Source of the DNA: Halobacteriales archaeon QS_8_69_73
GTDB lineage: Archaea; Halobacteriota; Halobacteria; Halobacteriales; Haloarculaceae
Assembly (NCBI GenBank): GCA_003022945.1
Contig: PXRZ01000010.1
Location: 1 to 35,132 of the forward strand
Reading direction: 5' to 3'
Length of the DNA stretch: 35,132 nucleotides
The notes below the pieces were generated by a model. The model did no database searches and was not told the DNA's origin. It was given only the letters and a program-made list of their open reading frames with translations. The position numbers and the translations under genes are program-made. This document shows, piece by piece, positions 30,650 through 35,132 of the stretch (positions are counted from its first letter, which is position 1; the number at the start of each line of letters is the position of its first letter).

Positions 30650-31147
30650 TCAGTCGGCGCCGCGGTCGGCCGGCCGGCCCTCCCGCTCGGGCGTTAGGTT
30701 ACCGTGTTCGTCGATCTCGCCGGCGACGACCCGCGTCGAGGAGATGACGTCGCCGTCCTCGGCATGGACGTGATCGACGACCTCGATGTCGAGCGGCTCC
30801 AGCCCCTCCCGTCGGCGCTTCTCGTTGACCCGCTCGGCGCCCGCGGCGGTCTCCGGCGAGGCGACGAGCACGTCGAAGCCGGGTTCGTCGGCGACGCCGG
30901 TCGGCTCCTCGAGCCGTCGGATCTCGAACTCGCGGCCGCGGTCGGCCGCAAGCGCCGCGAGCTCGCGCTCGAGGTCGGCCCGTCGCTCGTCGAACGGGCG
31001 GACGTAGCGGTCCTCGTCGCGGGTTCTCGGCGCGAGATCGTCGCTCGTCAGCCCGACGGTCAGGTCGCCGAGGTCGAAGGCGCGCTCGAACAGCGCCCGG
31101 TGGCCGTCGTGGACCGGGTCGAACGTCCCGCCCAGTACGACGTTCAT
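30650..31147 (-). CDS. coaD: Phosphopantetheine adenylyltransferase
   Basis: CoaD transfers AMP from ATP to 4'-phosphopantetheine, the penultimate step of coenzyme A synthesis. The 165-residue protein has the nucleotidyltransferase motif GGTFDPVHDGHRALF with HxGH at 13-16, a DVLVASPETAAGAERVN segment and the second ATP motif ISSTRV near residue 137. It is of the archaeal type, diverged from bacterial CoaD. The ATG at 31147 begins the first strand directly. The tail is charged and probably disordered. Confidence 0.94.
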   Translation of the reverse strand: MNVVLGGTFDPVHDGHRALFERAFDLGDLTVGLTSDDLAPRTRDEDRYVRPFDERRADLERELAALAADRGREFEIRRLEEPTGVADEPGFDVLVASPETAAGAERVNEKRRREGLEPLDIEVVDHVHAEDGDVISSTRVVAGEIDEHGNLTPEREGRPADRGAD

Positions 31148-31200
31148 GCAGGCTGGGAGGGCTGGCCCGGGGTTAGTTCCTGTGATGCCGCGACCTACGG

Positions 31201-31725
31201 TCAGTCGTCGTCGCCCTCGACGGGGTCGGGATCGGGATCGGGGTCGTCGCCGACGGTGATGCGAACCGGCTCTTGGCCGTCGGCCGGCCGGACGCCGAGG
31301 TGCGAATCGAGGTTGAACACCGTGTTCAGCTCGTCCTGTACCTCGCCGACGATGGAGCCGACCAACTCGCTCGGCGCCATCGCGGTGTACTCGTAGGGGT
31401 TGTTGCCGGCGCCGCTTGCCTTCCGCTTGCGGCGCTGGACCTTCTCCTCGGCGTGCAACTCCGCCAGTGCCTCCCGGACGGTGCTGGGGTAGAGGCCGGT
31501 CCCTTCGGCGATCTCCTCGCTCGTGCTGCCCGGATGCTGTCGCAGGTAGACATAGATGCGAGCCCTCGTTTCGGTATCCAGCACCCACGACAGCAGGTCC
31601 ACGATCCCCTCGTCGAAGCCGGTCGTCGCCCGCTCGGTCTCCCCGTGGGGTCCGTCCCGTAGGCTTCCTTTCTCCGAGTCGACGGGCTCCGACGTCCCGT
31701 CATCCGGCGCGTCGTCGGTCGACAT
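31201..31725 (-). CDS. Winged-helix transcriptional regulator
   Basis: The 174-residue protein has an acidic N-terminus, a winged helix at about residues 45-105 (DTETRARIYVYLRQHPGSTS, EEIAEGTGLYPSTVREALAE, LHAEEKVQRRKRKASG) and a C-terminal acidic DPDPDPDPVEGDDD tail. A basic wing (RRKRK) suits DNA contact. The closest broad class is ArsR/TrmB-like archaeal regulators; the ligand and targets are unknown. TATA-like TTTATGTACC lies at about 31758-31767 on the minus strand, and CCGGTAC repeats surround it, suggesting autoregulation. It lies upstream of coaD on the same strand, 53 bp away. Confidence 0.85.
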   Translation of the reverse strand: MSTDDAPDDGTSEPVDSEKGSLRDGPHGETERATTGFDEGIVDLLSWVLDTETRARIYVYLRQHPGSTSEEIAEGTGLYPSTVREALAELHAEEKVQRRKRKASGAGNNPYEYTAMAPSELVGSIVGEVQDELNTVFNLDSHLGVRPADGQEPVRITVGDDPDPDPDPVEGDDD

Positions 31726-31751
31726 GGGTGAAGTTCAGCCCGACACAAGGA

Positions 31752-31780
31752 GTACCGGTACATAAATCTCATCCCGGTAC
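31752..31780 (-). promoter_or_regulatory. CCGGTAC repeats around the promoter of the winged-helix gene
   Basis: GTACCGGTAC (31752-31761) is a perfect 10-bp palindrome. Its half CCGGTAC recurs at 31774-31780, 19 bp further on, with the TATA-like TTTATG between them. A dimeric regulator bound at both sites could cover the TATA box. Binding by the protein encoded at 31201-31725 is inferred. Confidence 0.5.
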
Positions 31781-31791
31781 GTCAGGCTGCG

Positions 31792-31994
31792 TTTAGTTAC
31801 GCGAGAGCTGGCCGGTCACCCGGCGTCGGGCGGGACCCCGAACAGGGCCGACCGCTCGCGCCGCGAGGCCGAGCGAGCACGAGGAGCGACCTTGGGAGCG
31901 ACGACACGGGAGCACAGCGAGGCCCAGCCCGCGAGCGGGAGGGCGTTCGAAAACCCGTCATCACCGTCGAACGACGCTACTCCCGCCTCACTAA
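31792..31994 (-). repeat. Dispersed repeat family A, copy 2
   Basis: This stretch is homologous along its length to 2263-2460. The ends are TTTAGTTACGCGAGAG on the left and CCGCCTCACTAAG on the right, imperfect inverted repeats of each other. Shared interior blocks include GGCGTCGGG, GGGCCGA(C/T)CGCTCGCG and AGCCCGCGAGCGGGAGGG. It ends two bases before the stop codon complement of the glutamate-cysteine ligase gene, the same position relative to a minus-strand gene as copy 1. No obvious target-site duplication is seen here. It contains no credible gene. Confidence 0.7.
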
Positions 31995-31996
31995 GC

Positions 31997-33082
31997 CTAT
32001 TGCGCGTCGCGGGCCAGAAGCCCCGCACACAGCCCATCGAGGCCCTCATCGGCGAGCAGTCGGCGCTGGCGGTCGGCACCGCTTTCGGCGTCGTACAGCG
32101 ACCGGATGCCGGAGACCCCGAGCCGACTGGCCTCGCGGTCGACGAGCTCGCCGAGTGGGACCGTCTCCTCGCAGTCCCGGTCCAAAAGCGCCGTGTCGTG
32201 GCCGTATCGTATCGCCCGCCACTTGTTCTCGTCCAGCGGCTCCCGCCGGTGGTCGTGGCCGGCCTCGCCGTCCTCGTAGCGGGCCGTCAGGTCCTCCACC
32301 AGCGCCGCAGTGTACTCGACGAACGCCAGCACCCGTTCGGGGTCGGCCTGGCCGTCCGGCGCCCGCACCTCGACGGTCCCGTGTTCGGAGTGCGGCCGAA
32401 CGTCGTACCATAGTTCCCCGCGGTCGTCGATCGACCCCGTTTCGACCATCGTCCGCTCGAACGACCGGAACGTCTCGAAGTCGCCGAAGGCCGTCGGAAT
32501 GCCGGTATTCGGCAGCCCCTCGAACACCTTCCCCCGGGCGGACGCCAGCCCGGTGTCGAAGCCGTTCCAGAACGGCGAGTTCGCCGACAGCGCCAGCATC
32601 ACCGGTACGTACCACCGCAGCTCGTCGGCGACCCAGACGGCCTTGTCGGCGTCGTCGATTCCGACGTGGACGTGCAGCCCGGCCGTCGTGTTGCGGTGCT
32701 GGGGGTACCGGATGCGATCCAGCTGCGAGCGGTACCGCGGCTTCTCGGCGTGCTCCAGCTCCCGCCACCGCGCAGCGGGGTGGAGCCCGGCCGCCGCGAC
32801 GTCGTAGCCGTGCTCGCGGGCGTGCTCGAGCAGCGCCGTCCGCACCTCCGTCACCGCGTCGCCGGCCGCCGATACCGACCCGACGGTCGGCGTCTGCGTC
32901 TCGACGACGCACTTGAACAGCTCGTGGTCGAGCCGGTCGGCCAGCACCGCCGGTGGGTCGGCGCCGTAGACGAGCTCGTCGGTCCCGGCCGTCGGGCGCC
33001 CGGTGCCGTCGACCACGTAGAACTCCTCCTCGACGCCGAGCGTCCCCGCCCGGTCGAAGGCCTCGCGAGAGCCCAGCTCCAT
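31997..33082 (-). CDS. gshA: Glutamate-cysteine ligase (GCS2 family)
   Basis: The enzyme makes gamma-glutamylcysteine from glutamate, cysteine and ATP; haloarchaea use this as their main small thiol instead of glutathione. The 361-residue protein matches the GCS2 family: [10 protein letters not shown] near residue 16, [30 protein letters not shown] (metal/ATP region), [11 protein letters not shown] and [19 protein letters not shown]. The length is normal. A CTATTTATTC box at about 33103-33112 lies about 25 nt before the ATG, pointing to a leaderless mRNA. Repeat A2 lies directly behind the stop codon. Confidence 0.94.
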   Translation of the reverse strand: MELGSREAFDRAGTLGVEEEFYVVDGTGRPTAGTDELVYGADPPAVLADRLDHELFKCVVETQTPTVGSVSAAGDAVTEVRTALLEHAREHGYDVAAAGLHPAARWRELEHAEKPRYRSQLDRIRYPQHRNTTAGLHVHVGIDDADKAVWVADELRWYVPVMLALSANSPFWNGFDTGLASARGKVFEGLPNTGIPTAFGDFETFRSFERTMVETGSIDDRGELWYDVRPHSEHGTVEVRAPDGQADPERVLAFVEYTAALVEDLTARYEDGEAGHDHRREPLDENKWRAIRYGHDTALLDRDCEETVPLGELVDREASRLGVSGIRSLYDAESGADRQRRLLADEGLDGLCAGLLARDAQ

Positions 33083-33140
33083 CGACGGGTCGTTGGCCGC
33101 CGCCGAATAAATAGCACACGACCCGTACGGGTCGCGCGCT

Positions 33141-33767
33141 TTACCGCGGCGCCGCGACGACGCCGAGGTGGTCGTCGTGGAACGGCTCCAGCCGCCGCCG
33201 CTCGCGGATCTCGTATTCCTCCGACAGCGTCTCGACGGCCTCGTCGAACACCGCTTCCGGGTCGCCGGTGACGTCCTCGCTGCGGGCCTTCACCGACAGC
33301 AGCAGCCGGCCGTCGTCCCGGAGGAACCGCCGGTTTGCGAGGGCGACCCGCGCCTGCCCCCGGGTCGCGACGTCCTGGACGACGACGTCGACCGGCTCGA
33401 CGACGTGGGCGTACGTCTCCGGCTTCCGGGCGTCCTTCAGCAGCGGGAAGAGGTTCCCGCGGTCGTCGGCCACCGAAAGCAGGTCCCGGGTCGGCCGGGC
33501 GGCGAACTCGACGGCGTATGTCGGCCCCGCGAAGTCGGCGACGTGGCCGACCGTCGTCCCCGCGGCGGCGCCGAGATACAGGACCGTCTCGCCGCCCTCC
33601 AGTCCCGTCTCGACGCCCCGCTCCAGCATCGCGCCCAGTTTCGAGCGGCGGGGGTCCCACCGGCGCCACTCGCCGTCGGTCGGCTCGCCGTAGGCCGGCG
33701 GCCCTCGCGTCGCCAGCGCCGTCTCGCCGTCGAAGTCGTGGCGGCGGACGCCCTCCGGCAGCGTCAT
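33141..33767 (-). CDS. flpA: Fibrillarin-like rRNA/tRNA 2'-O-methyltransferase
   Basis: Fibrillarin is the catalytic subunit of C/D-box small RNA-protein particles, methylating the 2'-O of rRNA and tRNA positions chosen by guide RNAs. The 208-residue protein shows [12 protein letters not shown], the SAM-binding motif [17 protein letters not shown] (residues 62-78), VYAVEF-like [15 protein letters not shown] and [12 protein letters not shown]. It lacks the Gly/Arg-rich region of eukaryotic forms, as expected. Its ATG overlaps the nop5 stop (ATGA), so the two are translated from one mRNA. Confidence 0.96.
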   Translation of the reverse strand: MTLPEGVRRHDFDGETALATRGPPAYGEPTDGEWRRWDPRRSKLGAMLERGVETGLEGGETVLYLGAAAGTTVGHVADFAGPTYAVEFAARPTRDLLSVADDRGNLFPLLKDARKPETYAHVVEPVDVVVQDVATRGQARVALANRRFLRDDGRLLLSVKARSEDVTGDPEAVFDEAVETLSEEYEIRERRRLEPFHDDHLGVVAAPR

Positions 33768-34609
33768 TCGGTCTCACGCGCCTGGATGCACTCGATGCGG
33801 TCGGCCAGCTCGGCGTCCAGTTTCGGCTTCCGCTCGCCGGAGTAGTGGTCGACGCGGGCCGCGATGGCCAGCTTCCCCGCCAGCGCCCGGGCCGCCGACC
33901 CGCGGTCGTCGGGGTGGGTCCCCTGAACCGCTTCGTGGGCATAGATGACGCCGTGTTTCGGCGACGGCGCCCGCCCCCGCAGGTGGGCGAACAGCGCCTC
34001 CTCGGCGCCCAGCACCTGCACCGTCCCGGCCGGCTTCCGCGCCAGCGCCTCCAGCCCGCCGGCCAGCGCGATCAGCCGCGCCGCCAGCACCGGCCCGGCC
34101 ATCGCGGCGAGGTTCGGGGCCACCTCCGGCGCCGTCCGCTCGACGTGCCGCCGGAGGGCGTCGGCCTCGTCGTCGAGATCTCGGACGCGCTGGGCCAGGG
34201 CGATGACCGGCTCTCCCTGGTTACCGTCGCCGTCGTCATCGTCGGCCGCCAGCTCGCGGGCGTAGTCGACGCCCGTTCCCGCCGTCTCGCGGGTGCTGCC
34301 GGCCCACTCGGCGACACGTTCGGCGAGTTCGTTGGCGACGCGGAGACAGTCGTCCATGGCACGAATCGCATGAACGAGCTGCCGGTCGTCGGCCCCTTCT
34401 CGCTCGCGGACCGCGATCCGTGCCGCCGCCGTCGTCGCCTCGCGGAGCTGGTCGTAGTAGTCGGCCTCGTCGTCGGCGAAGCCGGCCGCGACGGCCCGTT
34501 CGGGCCACGCCGCCGCCGCCGGCGCCGACCCCTCCCGTACCGCTGCGACGGCCGCCGCTGGGTCGTCGGGCGGGACATCCGCGAACCAACCGTCCTCGGA
34601 GTCGCTCAT
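33764..34609 (-). CDS. C/D-box RNP component Nop5 (NOP56/58-like)
   Basis: Nop5 is the scaffold of archaeal C/D-box RNPs, bridging L7Ae-bound guide RNA and fibrillarin. The 281-residue protein has an N-terminal fibrillarin-contact region, a central helical coiled-coil region (residues 95-160) and the C-terminal NOP domain: PNLAAMAGPVLAARLIALAG, then GTVQVLGAEEALFAHLRGRA, SPKHGVIYAHEAVQGTHPDD and AGKLAIAARVDHYSGE. It is a little shorter than methanogen homologues and lacks their Lys-rich tail, as is usual for halophiles. Its stop overlaps the flpA start. Confidence 0.95.
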   Translation of the reverse strand: MSDSEDGWFADVPPDDPAAAVAAVREGSAPAAAAWPERAVAAGFADDEADYYDQLREATTAAARIAVREREGADDRQLVHAIRAMDDCLRVANELAERVAEWAGSTRETAGTGVDYARELAADDDDGDGNQGEPVIALAQRVRDLDDEADALRRHVERTAPEVAPNLAAMAGPVLAARLIALAGGLEALARKPAGTVQVLGAEEALFAHLRGRAPSPKHGVIYAHEAVQGTHPDDRGSAARALAGKLAIAARVDHYSGERKPKLDAELADRIECIQARETE

Positions 34610-34811
34610 GGGGCTGCGTTGTCCCCCGCCGGGTAAAGTCGTTCTCGATGCGCGCCACGTTGGGGAGGAGGAGGGACCAGCGTCTTTCGGCGGTGATGAG
34701 GGCGTTCGAGGTCCCGCCCGACCTCGGCCGACCGGCCGGCCTTCGCGTGATCTAGCATGGCGACGCCGGGGCCCGAGCGACTTATCTCCGCCGGGGGCCG
34801 AACTCCAGGTG

Positions 34812-35132
34812 ATGTTCGCCGGCCATGCCCTCATGGCGTTCGCCCTGGTGGCCGGAGCGGCGTCGCTGGCCGGCTGCGACGCGGACCGTGCGCTCGCCAT
34901 CGGCGTCCTGGCCGGCGTCTTCGGGCTGGTTCCGGACGTCGACATCCTCTACGCGCCGATCGGCCTCGCCGGCGCCGGTGCCGCCAGCCTCCCGGCGGCG
35001 GAGACGGCGTTCTGGGCGACCGGTAACGTCATTCACCGGACGGCGACCCACTCGCTGGTCGTCGGCGGCGCCGCCGCCGTCGCCGCGGGGCTGTGGGCCC
35101 GCCGGACCCGCCCCGGGCGGGCGCTCGCGGCG
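34812..35132 (+). CDS. YdjM-like membrane metal-dependent hydrolase, partial at window edge
   Basis: 107 codons are visible before the window ends. The N-terminus is hydrophobic (MFAGHALMAFALVAGAASLA). The segment LVPDVDILYAPIG is followed by NVIHRTATHSLVVGG. The spaced Asp/His residues (PDVD and HRTATHS) are the hallmark of the YdjM/DUF457-type integral membrane proteins annotated as metal-dependent hydrolases. Several helices should follow. CTTATCTC at about 34780-34787 is a possible TATA box with the ATG at 34812 roughly 27 nt downstream. The reaction is unknown. The 34610-34811 stretch before it shows no gene. Confidence 0.85.
   Translation, partial: MFAGHALMAFALVAGAASLAGCDADRALAIGVLAGVFGLVPDVDILYAPIGLAGAGAASLPAAETAFWATGNVIHRTATHSLVVGGAAAVAAGLWARRTRPGRALAA

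Overview
The window is a high-GC piece of a haloarchaeal (class Halobacteria) chromosome. Predicted proteins are rich in Asp and Glu. Secreted proteins carry twin-arginine signals followed by lipoboxes. Many genes have a TATA-like box about 26-28 nt before the start codon and no Shine-Dalgarno site, the leaderless pattern usual in haloarchaea. Archaeal genes include cofD (coenzyme F420), ribosomal protein S17e, fibrillarin plus Nop5, a DacZ-type diadenylate cyclase and a geranylgeranyl-reductase-type flavoprotein. The genus cannot be fixed from the sequence alone.

Layout. 1-3.5 kb: the start of a Tat-secreted solute-binding lipoprotein, an amidohydrolase remnant, and two paralogous HD-domain phosphohydrolases with a dispersed repeat (copy A1) between them. 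4.0-8.4 kb: a tight plus-strand run cofD / Dus-like TIM barrel / CitG-like / DUF447, then rps17e and asd. 8.8-12.0 kb: minus-strand D-2-hydroxyacid dehydrogenase, crotonase-family enzyme and hisD. 12.1-15.0 kb: a DtxR-family regulator, a membrane-anchored winged-helix protein, an MTH865-like gene with no normal start codon, and a short GlpA-like oxidoreductase. 15.3-20.0 kb: a broken DUF433/DUF5615 toxin-antitoxin pair whose toxin gene is interrupted by about 4 kb carrying the whole pstS-pstC-pstA-pstB operon. 20.3-25.2 kb: a geranylgeranyl-reductase-like protein, cobalamin adenosyltransferase, and a minus-strand run dacZ / mscS / CBS protein / small membrane protein. 25.3-26.0 kb: decayed coding sequence. 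26.1-28.1 kb: a 58-residue protein, a stand-alone trpB and a GNAT protein. 28.2-29.7 kb: a lower-GC island between a tRNA 3'-half fragment and an intact tRNA-Leu, with degenerate tandem copies of the tRNA 3' end. 29.7-35.1 kb: MOSC protein, mini-TFB protein, coaD, winged-helix regulator, repeat copy A2, a glutamate-cysteine ligase, flpA-nop5, and the start of a YdjM-like membrane protein.

The most notable observations are these. (1) The two DUF5615 fragments, at 15582-15635 and 19668-19957, join in frame with no missing residue, so the pst operon lies inside a former toxin gene. (2) The right edge of that insertion is a ~175-bp array of six hairpins. It recurs at 22.7 kb in the same orientation with a compensatory stem change. 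(3) A second ~200-bp repeat family with inverted termini sits just after the stop codons of an HD-phosphohydrolase gene and the glutamate-cysteine ligase gene. (4) A ~108-bp MITE-like element abuts the cobalamin adenosyltransferase gene. (5) dacZ and mscS are 2 bp apart, linking c-di-AMP synthesis to osmotic channels. Together these show a core-gene region repeatedly entered by small mobile or palindromic elements.
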